Shown here: positions 44,631 to 53,474 of the stretch, in pieces
How the letters are laid out: every line of letters begins with the position of its first letter
Position numbering within the stretch: the stretch's first letter is position 1
Assembly: GCF_000972495.1 (NCBI RefSeq)
Contig: NZ_LATM01000009.1
Coordinates: 124,001-188,000, forward strand
Reading direction: 5' to 3'
DNA length: 64,000 nucleotides
Source of the DNA: Hymenobacter terrenus
GTDB taxonomy: Bacteria > Bacteroidota > Bacteroidia > Cytophagales > Hymenobacteraceae
Translations under genes and position numbers: made by a program
The notes under the pieces: generated by a model
Seen by the model: only the letters and a program-made list of their open reading frames with translations
Database searches by the model: none
Told to the model about the DNA's origin: nothing

Positions 44631-45938
44631 ATGCCCACGCCGCTCTACTCTCATTACTTGGCTGCTGACGGCCACGTCAGCACCGATTCGCGCCAGCCCC
44701 AGCCTGGCACGCTATTTTTCGCCTTGAACGGCCCCAGCTTTCGCGGCGCCACCTTTGCCCCGCAGGCACTGGAAAAAGGCGCCCGCCACGCCGTAGTAGA
44801 CGATGCTGCGCTGGCTGCCACCGACCCGGCCCGTTACACCTTCGCCCCGGACCCGCTCCTGGCCCTACAGGAGCTGGCCCGGCACCACCGCCAGCAGTTC
44901 CCCATCCCGGTGCTGGCCATCACGGGCTCGAATGGCAAAACCACCACAAAAGAGCTGCTTACGGCGGTGTTAGCCCAGAAATTTCGGGTGCTGGCTACTA
45001 TCGGCAACCTCAACAACCATATCGGTGTGCCGCTCACGCTGCTGCGCCTGCGCGCTGGCGAGCACAACTTCGCCGTGATTGAGATGGGAGCCAACCACCG
45101 GGGCGAAATTGGTGCTTACTGCCAGTGGGCCGAGCCGACTCACGGCCTCATCACTAACATTGGTAAGGCCCATCTCGAAGGCTTTGGCGGCCCCGAAGGC
45201 GTGGCCCTGGGTAAGGGCGAATTATTTGATTACCTGGCCCGCACTGGCGGCACCGCATTCGTTAACACCCTCGATGCCAAATTGCCGACGCTGGCGGCGG
45301 CAGTGCCCACGCGCCTCACTTACCCCGGCCCGACCAATACCTACTCCGCTACCCTGCTGGCCGCCGACCCTGCGCTGGCCTTGCGCTTAGCCGATGGCAC
45401 CGACGTGGCCGCCCAACTCACTGGTGACTACAACTTTCCCAACCTCGCCGCCGCCGCGGCCGTGGGCCAGCATTTTGGCGTGCCGACTGATAGCATCGCG
45501 CAGGCCTTGGCCGGGTACAACCCGCAGAACAACCGCTCGCAGGTGCTCCGCACGGCGGCCGGCAATGAACTGGTGCTGGATGCTTACAACGCTAACCCCA
45601 GCAGCATGAGTGCGGCCCTGCGCAGTTTCGCCAGCCGGCCAGGGGCCAACAATCAGAAGGTAGTGGTTTTGGGTGACATGTTTGAGCTGGGCCCCGACAG
45701 CGCCCAGGAACACAGCACCTTGGGGGACTTGGCCAAGTCCCTGGGCTTTGGCACAGTCCTGCTGATTGGCTCCGAGATGGCCAGCGCCTGGAACATGTGC
45801 GACCCGCAAACCACACATTATTTCCCCACCAAAGCCGAAGCGGCGGAGTGGCTGCGGCAGCACCCCCTGCGCAACCAGCAAGTGCTGGTAAAAGGCAGCC
45901 GCGGCATGGCCCTGGAAACGCTGGTGGAATTGCTTTAA
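44631..45938 (+). CDS. murF: UDP-N-acetylmuramoyl-tripeptide--D-alanyl-D-alanine ligase MurF
   Basis: The 435-residue enzyme joins D-Ala-D-Ala to UDP-MurNAc-tripeptide in the cytoplasm. Motifs: DSRQPQPGTLFFAL, ITGSNGKTTTKELL (ATP loop), NLNNHIGVPLTLL, IEMGANHRGEI, TNIGKAHLEGFG, GDYNFPNLAAAAAVG and DAYNANPSSMSAAL, then LGDMFELG. The ATG at 44631 begins the conserved YSHYLAADGHVSTDSR region; the in-frame extension upstream overlaps the FG-GAP gene on the other strand. The gene is not in a mur cluster here, being transcribed alone, as often in Bacteroidota. Confidence 0.95.
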   Translation: MPTPLYSHYLAADGHVSTDSRQPQPGTLFFALNGPSFRGATFAPQALEKGARHAVVDDAALAATDPARYTFAPDPLLALQELARHHRQQFPIPVLAITGSNGKTTTKELLTAVLAQKFRVLATIGNLNNHIGVPLTLLRLRAGEHNFAVIEMGANHRGEIGAYCQWAEPTHGLITNIGKAHLEGFGGPEGVALGKGELFDYLARTGGTAFVNTLDAKLPTLAAAVPTRLTYPGPTNTYSATLLAADPALALRLADGTDVAAQLTGDYNFPNLAAAAAVGQHFGVPTDSIAQALAGYNPQNNRSQVLRTAAGNELVLDAYNANPSSMSAALRSFASRPGANNQKVVVLGDMFELGPDSAQEHSTLGDLAKSLGFGTVLLIGSEMASAWNMCDPQTTHYFPTKAEAAEWLRQHPLRNQQVLVKGSRGMALETLVELL

Positions 45939-45977
45939 TCAATTAGCCACCAGCCACCAAAACAACCAAAATAACAA

Positions 45978-46090
45978 GGCTGTCATGCTGAGCGGGGCCG
46001 AAGCATCTCGCGTGCCACCACTGATTCAGTCGCGAGAAAAGGATATACTCTCCCACGTGAGATGCTTCAGCTCCGCTCAGCATGACAGCC
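45978..46090. repeat. Inverted pair of the TGCTGAGCGG-type dispersed repeat
   Basis: The left arm starts GGCTGTCATGCTGAGCGGGG and runs into GAAGCATCTCGCGTG; the right arm is its near-perfect complement, ending CGCTCAGCATGACAGCC at 46090. The arms are about 37 bases and the loop about 40. Located between murF and rfbC (convergent genes), it could act as a terminator for both. Related copies: 42062-42105, 53339-53375, and a degraded one near 31393. Confidence 0.8.
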
Positions 46091-46129
46091 TGCTTGGTGC
46101 GCTTAAATCAACTGCCACCTGTTAACAAC

Positions 46130-46675
46130 TCAAAACGGGCTTACAAAATCCTTGAATTCCGGCAATTCGGCGTCTTTGCCGGAGACAAGTGGAGACACTT
46201 CGGTACCCCAATTGATATTCAAGTCAGCATCGTCCCAACGCAGGCCGCCTTCGGTGGCGGGGGCGTAATAGTCCGAGCATTTGTAGAGAAAAATGGTGTT
46301 GTCTTCCAGCGCCATGAAGCCGTGGGCGAAGCCGGCGGGAATGAAGAGCATGTTGCCGCTGGCGGCGTTTAACTCCACGAGTTGGTGCTGGCCGTAGGTG
46401 GGCGAATCCTTGCGCAAATCCACGGCTACGTCGAGGGCGCGGCCTTGGCCCACGCGCACGAGCTTGGCCTGGGCGTGGGGCGGGCGCTGGAAATGCAGCC
46501 CGCGCAACACGCCTTTTTTGGAATTGGACTGGTTGTCCTGCACCCAAGTGGCGTCGGCTCCGGCCTCGGCCATGAGGCGGGCGCTGAAGGTTTCGAAGAA
46601 CACGCCGCGGTCATCGGCGAAGACGCGGGGAGTAAACTCGACTAGCCCGGCAAGGGGGTATTGCTTTATTTCCAT
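46130..46675 (-). CDS. rfbC: dTDP-4-dehydrorhamnose 3,5-epimerase
   Basis: The 181-residue protein is an RmlC-type cupin: FETFSARLMAEAG, FVQ-like WVQDNQSNSKKGVLRGLHFQRPPHAQAKLVRV (read in parts) with the catalytic His in GLHFQ, DLRKDSPTYGQH, ANMLFIPAGFAHGF and LYKCSDYYAPATEGGLRWDDADLNINW (in parts). It makes dTDP-L-rhamnose precursor for cell-surface polysaccharide. Genes rfbA, rfbB and rfbD are not adjacent. The ATG at 46675 follows the -7 box by five bases. A GT4 glycosyltransferase lies just upstream on the same strand. Confidence 0.95.
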   Translation of the reverse strand: MEIKQYPLAGLVEFTPRVFADDRGVFFETFSARLMAEAGADATWVQDNQSNSKKGVLRGLHFQRPPHAQAKLVRVGQGRALDVAVDLRKDSPTYGQHQLVELNAASGNMLFIPAGFAHGFMALEDNTIFLYKCSDYYAPATEGGLRWDDADLNINWGTEVSPLVSGKDAELPEFKDFVSPF

Positions 46676-46680
46676 CGGCA

Positions 46681-46688
46681 CAAAGGTA
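46681..46688 (-). promoter_or_regulatory. Candidate -7 box of rfbC
   Basis: On the minus strand TACCTTTG matches TANNTTTG; five bases separate it from the ATG, as for proB. Confidence 0.5.
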
Positions 46689-46755
46689 TAGCGCTAAAAA
46701 GAACCTTTCCACCCCGTGGAGCACAGATTTGGGTTTGCCGAGAATATTCCAACGA

Positions 46756-47871
46756 TTAGCGGGACCGTACTTCGGCCACGGCGGTTAGGTATTCATCCAG
46801 CACCAGTTTCTCGTCGAACTTGGTTTCGGCGAGGCGGCGGCTGGCCTGACCCAGGCGCTGCAAGTCGGCTTCGGGAAGCTGAAGCACCTGAAGCATTTTG
46901 GCAGCTAAGTCCTTACCACTCCGCACCTGGCAGAGGTAACCGTTGTGGCCGTCGACCACCGTTTCGCGGCAGCCGGGCACGTCGGTTGTGACAAGAGGCT
47001 TGCCCACGGCGGCGGCTTCGAGCAGGGTTTTAGGAGTGCCTTCGCGGTAGCTGGGCAGCACCACGCAGTCGGCCTGGTGGAGATGGGCGGCCACGTCGTC
47101 GGAACGCCCCAAATACTCAATGTCGCCACTCTTGAGCCATTCTTCGAACGTGGCGCGAGGGACGCCTACGCCGCCCGCCTCGTCGAGGCCGCCAAGCAGT
47201 TGCACGCGGGTGCCCGGCACGGCAGCTCGGATACTTTTGGCGGCTTCGAAATACTCAACCACACCTTTTTCATACAGCACCCGTGCCACCATCAGAAACA
47301 CAAACGGGGTTTGGCGCGCAAACTGCGCGGCCGGCCGGAACCGTTCGGTATCGACGCCCGAGCCGGGCAGTTGGCCGGTGATTTCCGGGCGCACCAGGCC
47401 GTGGTCGAGGAAGAGCTGCCGGTCGTCGCCGTTCTGGAAAAAAACCTTGTGCGGAAACCGGAAAGCAAAGCGGTAGAGACCCAGCGCTACCTTGCTCACG
47501 AAATTTTTAATAATAAACACAGTGCCCAAACCGCTCACGTTGTTGATGCTCGGGATGCCCGCCAGCCGGGCCGCGATGCTGCCGTAGATATTGGGCTTGA
47601 TGGTATAGTGCAGCACTACGTCGGGCTTTTCGCGCTTGTAAATCTGGTAGAAGCGGAAGGTGAGCGCCGCGTCTTTCACCGGGTTGGTGCCCTTGTTTTC
47701 CATGAGAATGGGCACGAAACGACAGCCCAGCTCGGTTTCCAGGCGCTGGGAGTAGTCATCGGGCGGGGCAATGGCTATTACCTCGTGGCCGGCGGCCTGC
47801 AAGGCGCGCACGAGGCTGGCGCGAAAATTCCAAATATTCCAACTGGTATTAATAACGAGGGCGACGCGCAA
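46756..47871 (-). CDS. GT4 family glycosyltransferase
   Basis: The 371-residue protein starts LRVALVINTSWNIWNFRASLVRALQAAGHEV (in parts), typical of GT4 enzymes of the PglA/WbnK type that add HexNAc to undecaprenyl-diphosphate sugars. The conserved donor-binding part is GSGVDTERFRPA, FLMVARVLYEKGVVEYFEAA and the EX7E motif REGTPKTLLEAAAVGKPLVTTDVPGCRE (in parts). The start is TTG at 47871 because upstream frame codes for a basic, non-conserved extension that reaches across the cytochrome gene on the opposite strand. It may act with rfbC in surface polysaccharide synthesis. Confidence 0.85.
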   Translation of the reverse strand: MRVALVINTSWNIWNFRASLVRALQAAGHEVIAIAPPDDYSQRLETELGCRFVPILMENKGTNPVKDAALTFRFYQIYKREKPDVVLHYTIKPNIYGSIAARLAGIPSINNVSGLGTVFIIKNFVSKVALGLYRFAFRFPHKVFFQNGDDRQLFLDHGLVRPEITGQLPGSGVDTERFRPAAQFARQTPFVFLMVARVLYEKGVVEYFEAAKSIRAAVPGTRVQLLGGLDEAGGVGVPRATFEEWLKSGDIEYLGRSDDVAAHLHQADCVVLPSYREGTPKTLLEAAAVGKPLVTTDVPGCRETVVDGHNGYLCQVRSGKDLAAKMLQVLQLPEADLQRLGQASRRLAETKFDEKLVLDEYLTAVAEVRSR

Positions 47872-48030
47872 GGGATGAGACAGGGAATAGTTAAATGATG
47901 AATCAGGCGCAAAGGTCGGCCTTACGGATTGTACTTGTTTCCGTTTGCCTCGCTCCTCAACTATTTCACCACCCCACCATTTCACCGATTCTGCTGGTAC
48001 TTTGTGGCTCGATTGTGTGTTAGTACTGCC

Positions 48031-48327
48031 ATGAACCTTCGACTTCCGGCGCTTTTGCTGCTCTTGCCGCTGCTGCCTCATTTCACCCTGGCCAAGCCGC
48101 TGCTGCCACCCGGCCAGGCCATTTTTCAAAAAAATTGCGCGCGCTGTCACGGTGCCAATGGCAAGCTTGGTCTTAACGGAGCCCACGACCTCACCAAGAG
48201 TAACCTTAACGTTTTTGGTCGTACTTATCTGGTGACTAAGGGCATGGGAAAGATGCCGGCTTTCGGCAAGGTGCTCACGCCAGAGCAGGTGCAGCAGGTG
48301 GTAGCCTACTCCCTTACATTGAAGTAG
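48031..48327 (+). CDS. Small class I cytochrome c
   Basis: The 98-residue protein has a signal peptide (MNLRLPALLLLLPLLPHFTLA) and a single haem-binding motif CARCH at 36-40. GAHDLTKSNLNVFGRTYLV and GKMPAFGKVLTPEQVQQVVAY are the rest of the fold; the Met in KMPAF is the expected sixth ligand. It is a monohaem periplasmic electron carrier, about 75 residues when mature, without visible partner genes. The ATG at 48031 begins the signal peptide. Confidence 0.9.
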   Translation: MNLRLPALLLLLPLLPHFTLAKPLLPPGQAIFQKNCARCHGANGKLGLNGAHDLTKSNLNVFGRTYLVTKGMGKMPAFGKVLTPEQVQQVVAYSLTLK

Positions 48328-48374
48328 CTCGTACCAACAACTGTTGCCTCAGTCCTTCAGTGAGCCCTGACGTT

Positions 48375-48382
48375 TAGCTTTG
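48375..48382 (+). promoter_or_regulatory. Candidate -7 box of the DUF6056 gene
   Basis: TAGCTTTG matches TANNTTTG and is followed by GCGC and then the ATG at 48387, again a very short spacing. Confidence 0.45.
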
Positions 48383-48386
48383 GCGC

Positions 48387-49910
48387 ATGCAACACCACCG
48401 GCCACTCCAACAGGAAGGCGTGCTCATGACCCCGAAGCCTAACCTATTGGAACCTGACCACCTTGGGAAGGCCGATGATTCCGCGTCGAGCCGCGGTGCC
48501 CTGGCCCTGATTATGCTGGCCAGCATTTGCCTGCTTCCTTTCCTGCGTCTGGCTTTTTGCACGCATCCTTACCTGGATGATTTTGTTCTGCCGAGCATGC
48601 TGCGCCAGCACGGGGTCTGGTCGCACACGACGACTGTCTACCTGACGTGGGGTGGTCGGTTTTCTGACTCTTTGATTACAGCGCTGCATCCCCTTGCCTG
48701 GGGCGAACTGCGGCATGTCAAACCCTTCGTCTTTGCTTTTATCGGGGCGTTCACGACGAGTGTGGTTTTCGCTGGCAACGCCATACTTTCCGGCACCGGC
48801 GTGCGCTGGGCTACTCGGTTGGCAACCGGCAGCGCGGTGCTCGCCCTCTTTTTGCTAATGCTGCCCAGCCCAACGGAGGCTTTTTACTGGTTAATCAGTG
48901 CGCTGTTTTACATGGGCGGCGGGGTGTGCTGCTTCGTCTTGCTGGGCGTCATCGCCTTGCTTCAGCAACGCCCGCGAGCAACCTGGTTGTGGGCCGCGGC
49001 AGGCTTATTGTCCTTCTTTGCCCCAGGCTTTACCGAAATGATAAGTTGCGGTGTACTGGCGCTCCTGCTCGTGCTGGTGACCCAACTACTCCGGGGCCAA
49101 CTCACGAGAAGAGAGCAGCTGGTGCTGCTGATGGCGGTGCTGGGCGCCGCTGCGGCCACGGTGGCGCCCGGCAACTTTGTCCGGCAGGCAAGTGCGCACC
49201 CCTTGCCCGTGATGCAAAGCGTGGTGCAAGCGATGGCTTCTCTGGCTTATACTGTGCTGAGTTGGCTCAGCAATGGCATTATCTTATTGATTTCACTGCT
49301 CATAGCTCCTGCGCTGCAACGCTTAGTACGCGAGCCTCTACTCCCGCTGGCCCGTCTCACCAAGCGCACTTGGCTATGGCCTACCTGGGTGCTGTCCACG
49401 CTGTTTCTTTGCTACCTCTTCTCTCACTTGGCCGTTGGCGGCCCCCCGCCATCCCGGGCCCGCAACTTATTATTTGCCTTCTTTTTAGTTGGGTGGTTCA
49501 TGTCCCTGGCCGGCATTCTTGCCAATAGAAACCGCCACCACCGACCACTGTCGCCCCTGCCCAGCTACGGCCGTGCCGTGCTGCTCGGAGTCTTGGCCCT
49601 GCTGATGGTTACGGACCACAATTTCAAGCTACACCGAAGCCAGATTGGCACTCCCAGCAACAGCGTGGCGCAGGCTTACCACGACTGGCTGAGTGGTGAC
49701 GCCGCCCGCTATGACCGGGAAGAGGAAGCCCGGTATGCCCTTATCCGAAGCACTACAGCCGACACTGTTGAAGTCGCACCGCTTAGCTTGCAGCCCGTTA
49801 CGTTGGTCTGGTGGGACATTTCAACCAATGGGACGTTGTGGGGCAACCGCGCTTACGCCGCTTACTTTCATAAGAAAGTCATTGTAGTGAGGCCATCCCT
49901 CACCAAATAG
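48387..49910 (+). CDS. DUF6056 family multi-pass membrane protein
   Basis: The 507-residue protein has about ten hydrophobic segments. The part CTHPYLDDFVLPSMLRQHG and TVYLTWGGRFSDSLITALHP, with acidic residues in the first periplasmic loop after a membrane helix, resembles DUF6056 and GT-C-type glycosyltransferases, which use lipid-linked sugars. Other conserved spots are SPTEAFYWLISALFYMGG and APGFTEMIS. The inner-membrane location is clear; transferase activity is inferred. The start could also be ATG at 48426 (MTPKP); the -7 box four bases before 48387 would give a leaderless transcript. Confidence 0.75.
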   Translation: MQHHRPLQQEGVLMTPKPNLLEPDHLGKADDSASSRGALALIMLASICLLPFLRLAFCTHPYLDDFVLPSMLRQHGVWSHTTTVYLTWGGRFSDSLITALHPLAWGELRHVKPFVFAFIGAFTTSVVFAGNAILSGTGVRWATRLATGSAVLALFLLMLPSPTEAFYWLISALFYMGGGVCCFVLLGVIALLQQRPRATWLWAAAGLLSFFAPGFTEMISCGVLALLLVLVTQLLRGQLTRREQLVLLMAVLGAAAATVAPGNFVRQASAHPLPVMQSVVQAMASLAYTVLSWLSNGIILLISLLIAPALQRLVREPLLPLARLTKRTWLWPTWVLSTLFLCYLFSHLAVGGPPPSRARNLLFAFFLVGWFMSLAGILANRNRHHRPLSPLPSYGRAVLLGVLALLMVTDHNFKLHRSQIGTPSNSVAQAYHDWLSGDAARYDREEEARYALIRSTTADTVEVAPLSLQPVTLVWWDISTNGTLWGNRAYAAYFHKKVIVVRPSLTK

Positions 49911-50063
49911 TTCTGCATGATTGGTTTCGGCAGACGAACCCGAGATGCTCAGCCATGAAATTGCGATGGCCAAAAACCCTGAAAAAACGTTTGCTTTTAC
50001 GTTGGAGCCTCAATTAGGCAAAATGCTCTCATTGCCTCATCAGCTGACCCCTTATTTCTTACC

Positions 50064-51389
50064 ATGGCAACTACTCAATCCGGCGGCCGCAAGCCCGGCA
50101 ACAGCACCCGCCACCCCGGCGCCACCGACGGCGTGAAAGGCCGCGCCGGTCGCATCCTGGCCAAATCGGCCGACAACGGCACCTACGAAACCGCTAAAGA
50201 ACACGAAACTGCCGTGCTCGTGGCCGTGCCCCCGCGCCGCCAAAGCGACGCACAAACCACTGAATATCTTGACGAGCTGGCTTTTCTAATTGAAACTGCT
50301 GGGGCTACCGCCACCAAGCGCTTCGTGCAGCGCCTCGAAAAGCCCGACATCCGCACCTATGTGGGCGAAGGCAAGCTGGCCGAAATCAAGGCCTACGTGC
50401 AGCACGAGGGCTCCAGCATGGTGGTGTTTGATGACGACCTCTCCCCTTCCCAGCTGCGTAACCTGGAAGCCGAGCTCAAGGTAAAAATTGTGGACCGCTC
50501 ACTGCTGATTCTTGACATTTTTGCTCTGCGCGCCAAGTCGGCTACCGCGCGTACGCAGGTGGAACTGGCCCAGTACCAGTACCTGCTGCCCCGCCTCACC
50601 GGCCTCTGGACTCACTTGGACCGGCAGCGGGGTGGCGTAGGCACCAAAGGCCCCGGCGAAACGGAAATCGAAACCGACCGCCGCGTGGTACGCGACCGAA
50701 TTGCCTTCCTTAAGGAGAAGCTTGAAGACCTCGACAAGCAAAGCCACACCCAGCGCAAAAGCCGCGGTGGCCTCGTGCGCGTGGCCCTGGTAGGCTATAC
50801 CAACGTGGGCAAAAGCACCTTGATGAACGTGTTGGGCAAGGCCGACGTGTTTGCCGAAAACAAGCTATTCGCTACCGTAGATGCCACCACGCGCAAAATC
50901 GTGCTCGATAATAATCCCTTCCTGTTGTCCGACACGGTTGGGTTTATCCGCAAGCTACCCACCCGCCTCATTGAGAGCTTCAAGAGCACGCTCGATGAGA
51001 TTCGCGAAGCCGACCTGCTGCTGCACGTGGTGGATATTTCGCACCCTGGCTTCGAGGAGCAAATTCAGGTGGTGAATGATACGTTGGCCGACATCGGCGC
51101 GGCCGATAAGCCGGTGCTGTTGGTATTCAACAAAATAGACCAGTACAAGCCCGACGATTCGGAGCACGACCCTTTCGGTGAAGTGCTGGCAGCCGAGGAC
51201 GACGGCACGGCCCCGCGCCCGCCACTGGCGCAACTGCAAGCCACGTACATGGCCAAGCTGCACGACCCGGCGGTGTTCATCTCGGCCCAGGAGCGCACAA
51301 ACCTGGAGGAATTGCGCGAGTTGCTCGGCAAGCGCGTGGCCGCCCTCCACCAGCAGCGGTATCCTTACCAAACGACAGTGAGCGAGTAA
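50064..51389 (+). CDS. hflX: GTPase HflX
   Basis: The 441-residue protein has the HflX N-terminal domain (about 75-240: DELAFLIETAGATATKRFVQRLEKPDIRTYVGEGKLAEI, in parts, and DRSLLILDIFALRAKSATARTQVELAQYQYLLPRL, in parts), then a G domain with G1 LVGYTNVGKSTLMN, G3 DTVGFIRKLP and G4 FNKID. The linker GVGTKGPGETEIETDRR is typical. It binds the ribosome 50S subunit and splits stalled 70S ribosomes in heat stress in E. coli. It is cytoplasmic and transcribed alone. Confidence 0.96.
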   Translation: MATTQSGGRKPGNSTRHPGATDGVKGRAGRILAKSADNGTYETAKEHETAVLVAVPPRRQSDAQTTEYLDELAFLIETAGATATKRFVQRLEKPDIRTYVGEGKLAEIKAYVQHEGSSMVVFDDDLSPSQLRNLEAELKVKIVDRSLLILDIFALRAKSATARTQVELAQYQYLLPRLTGLWTHLDRQRGGVGTKGPGETEIETDRRVVRDRIAFLKEKLEDLDKQSHTQRKSRGGLVRVALVGYTNVGKSTLMNVLGKADVFAENKLFATVDATTRKIVLDNNPFLLSDTVGFIRKLPTRLIESFKSTLDEIREADLLLHVVDISHPGFEEQIQVVNDTLADIGAADKPVLLVFNKIDQYKPDDSEHDPFGEVLAAEDDGTAPRPPLAQLQATYMAKLHDPAVFISAQERTNLEELRELLGKRVAALHQQRYPYQTTVSE

Positions 51390-51396
51390 ACAGTGA

Positions 51397-51445
51397 AGCA
51401 GTGAGTTTGACAGCTTACTTTGGCAATTCAAACTCACTTCCTCAC
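51397..51445. terminator. Hairpin after hflX
   Basis: GTGAGTTTGA and TCAAACTCAC pair, and the surrounding GTGAAGCAG / CTTCCTCAC partly extend the stem. No T tract follows, so terminator function is tentative. Confidence 0.45.
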
Positions 51446-51546
51446 TAATCTACTATTTCACTAGCTTCCCATTTAGAAGCGAAGCAGCCGCAAATAGCTT
51501 TTTCGCGTAAGGGAGCAAATTGGTCTACAAAGGACCGTGGTTTACT

Positions 51547-52674
51547 ATGCGTTATTCCCTAATTTTTCGGGTTGGACTGCTTGGAGCAGTGTTAGTTAAG
51601 ACGGCCGGGGTAACGCACGCGCAGGTGTATCCGCCCGCCGCGCCTACTGCTCACGATACAGCCAGCAACGAAAGCCACCTAAGCGACAAGCAAAAATTCG
51701 CTAACCCTTCGGTGTTGGGCATGGGGCCGAGCAAGGGCGTAATTGTGCGCTACGAGCGGATGCCGCGCTTCAGGGTAACGTCGTCGGCGCGGGTAGCGGG
51801 GCTGAATGATTTCAGTACCGATGCCACCAAAAATGCCCGACTATCTATTAAAGGCTACATCCCGGCCTGGAACCACCCTCACCTCAAGGTCATTGTGGGC
51901 CTGAGCTACGAGCGGGAAGAATTTCAGTTCGCGCAACTGCCTACCACCTACGAACTCTACGACAACATCGAAAACAAGGGCCTGAAAAGCACCGCCGCGC
52001 AGATTGCCGTTATCCGGCCAGTCGATGACGTGCACTGGTACCTGGCCCGTTTGAAAGGCGAGCTGAGCGGCGACTATACCTCCAATGAGCTTACCCGCTC
52101 CGATTATCTCCGCTTTACGGCCGAAGCTCTGTACGGCTGGAAGCGCAACCCGAACTTCTCCTGGGGCGTGGGCTTTCAGTACGGCTACACGTTTGGGCGG
52201 CTCAGCTTTTACCCAGCCGTTGTTTACAACCGCACCTTCAACAGCCATTGGGGTGTGGAAGCACTGGCCCCCGCGCGCATTACGCTACGTTACAATGCCT
52301 CGCAAAACTCGATTTTTTACGCCGGCTATACCGTTGATGGCTACAACTACATTGTGAGCCTGAGCCGTATCCCCTTGGAGCGCAAAAGCCCCGATGGCAG
52401 CACCGACCTCAGCAAAACCCCACTCCGCACCCTGGAATTGCGCGAAACTGAAGTGAAGTTCCGCCTGCGCTGGGAGCATGAGCTGTTCAGCTTCCTGTGG
52501 GTGGGCGCTGAGGGCGGCTACCGCTACAACTACGCCTTCGACGCCTTTGACCGCACCAACGCCGACCGCGAAAAAATCATTGATTCGCAGCTCAACGGCG
52601 CCCCCTACGCCAGCCTGGAGCTGTTCCTAACCCCTCCGCGCAAGCTGCTCGAAAAATCCGGCGTCCGCCGCTAA
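51547..52674 (+). CDS. DUF6268 family outer-membrane beta-barrel protein
   Basis: The 375-residue protein has a signal peptide (MRYSLIFRVGLLGAVLVKTAGVTHAQ) and then alternating hydrophobic strands with aromatic girdles (YLARLKGELSGDYT, FSWGVGFQYGYTFG, IFYAGYTVDGYNYIV, FLWVGAEGGYRYNYAF), typical of an outer-membrane barrel of 12-14 strands. It fits DUF6268, a family with no known role. The ATG at 51547 starts the signal; the upstream TTG adds nine residues before it. It is transcribed alone, convergent with the DUF6134 gene. Confidence 0.75.
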   Translation: MRYSLIFRVGLLGAVLVKTAGVTHAQVYPPAAPTAHDTASNESHLSDKQKFANPSVLGMGPSKGVIVRYERMPRFRVTSSARVAGLNDFSTDATKNARLSIKGYIPAWNHPHLKVIVGLSYEREEFQFAQLPTTYELYDNIENKGLKSTAAQIAVIRPVDDVHWYLARLKGELSGDYTSNELTRSDYLRFTAEALYGWKRNPNFSWGVGFQYGYTFGRLSFYPAVVYNRTFNSHWGVEALAPARITLRYNASQNSIFYAGYTVDGYNYIVSLSRIPLERKSPDGSTDLSKTPLRTLELRETEVKFRLRWEHELFSFLWVGAEGGYRYNYAFDAFDRTNADREKIIDSQLNGAPYASLELFLTPPRKLLEKSGVRR

Positions 52675-52702
52675 GTAAGTAGGTTCGCCACATCTGGCGT
52701 CT

Positions 52703-53365
52703 CTACGGCAACACGCGGATAACGAAGTTCTTCAGCGGATTCTTTTTGATGATGGTGACCAGCTGACCGTTGGCGTATTGGTACTCATCTTCGCGGCCGT
52801 CGCGCCGGGCGCGGCAGGTGTTATTAGCACTAGGGCTGAGGGTGAAATAATCGCCGAAATATTCGGCGTAAGCTTTGGTATGAGCACCCGGCTCGCCGAA
52901 GAAAAGATTAGTAACGGCGTAAGTAATGGGCTGCTTTTCGGTAGCCTGGTAGTGGTGCTTGTACTGATCGGCCCGGATGTCATAGTGGTCACCCTTCCAC
53001 TCAGCGCGCGACGCAAAATCGCCCTGGTTGGTGTGGGCTACCACCGTCGAAAGCTGGAGCTGCCCATTACGGAACTGGTTGTTAACCTGGTAGTAGATTT
53101 TGAGGTGATAGAACAGAAAGTTCACCTTCACGTCGCTCACCAGGGTGTAGAGCACGTCGGTACCCGCCTGCGGCTGCCGGGTGGCCGTCATGGTTCCCAC
53201 CCGCACGCCAGCTACTTCGATGGCGTATTTACGCGTTTCCGCAGCCTCGGCTTTGGGTACCTGCGCCCACAAACCCAAGGGCAGGCAAATCAGGCAAAAC
53301 AGAACAAGCCTGATGATTACGAAGTGGCAAACACCACAACAGTCATTCAGAGCGGGGCGAAGCAT
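52703..53365 (-). CDS. DUF6134 family exported protein
   Basis: The 220-residue protein matches DUF6134: KYAIEVAGVRVGTMTATRQP, DVKVNFLFYHLKIYYQVNNQF, then DHYDIRADQYKHHY, PITYAVTNLFFGEP and YQYANGQLVTIIKKN. It has a hydrophobic signal (IIRLVLFCLICLPLGLWAQ). The only ATG that gives a short signal peptide is at 53365; it lies inside the dispersed repeat at 53339-53375, so the repeat seems to supply the start codon. The in-frame ATG at 53485 is much farther. Periplasmic or outer membrane; function unknown. Confidence 0.75.
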   Translation of the reverse strand: MLRPALNDCCGVCHFVIIRLVLFCLICLPLGLWAQVPKAEAAETRKYAIEVAGVRVGTMTATRQPQAGTDVLYTLVSDVKVNFLFYHLKIYYQVNNQFRNGQLQLSTVVAHTNQGDFASRAEWKGDHYDIRADQYKHHYQATEKQPITYAVTNLFFGEPGAHTKAYAEYFGDYFTLSPSANNTCRARRDGREDEYQYANGQLVTIIKKNPLKNFVIRVLP

Positions 53366-53375
53366 CCTGCCCAGG
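53339..53375. repeat. Dispersed intergenic repeat, copy overlapping the DUF6134 start
   Basis: CAGTCATTCAGAGCGGGGCG followed by AAGCATCC resembles the TGTCATGCTGAGCGGGGCCGAAGCATC unit at 45978 (compared in pieces). The minus-strand ATG of the neighbouring gene lies in its GAAGCAT end. Confidence 0.55.
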
Positions 53376-53474
53376 TAAGTAAGCCAACGAGCCCATGAAA
53401 ATGCTCCGCTCCCTTCCACAGAACGCACTGCCCTTTCGCAGAGCTTGCTTATTCCGCTCGTCTCACTGCGGGGC

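Noticed and set aside
47872..48186. N-terminal extension of the GT4 glycosyltransferase.
   Set aside because: It has no similarity, is basic and overlaps the cytochrome c gene on the other strand.
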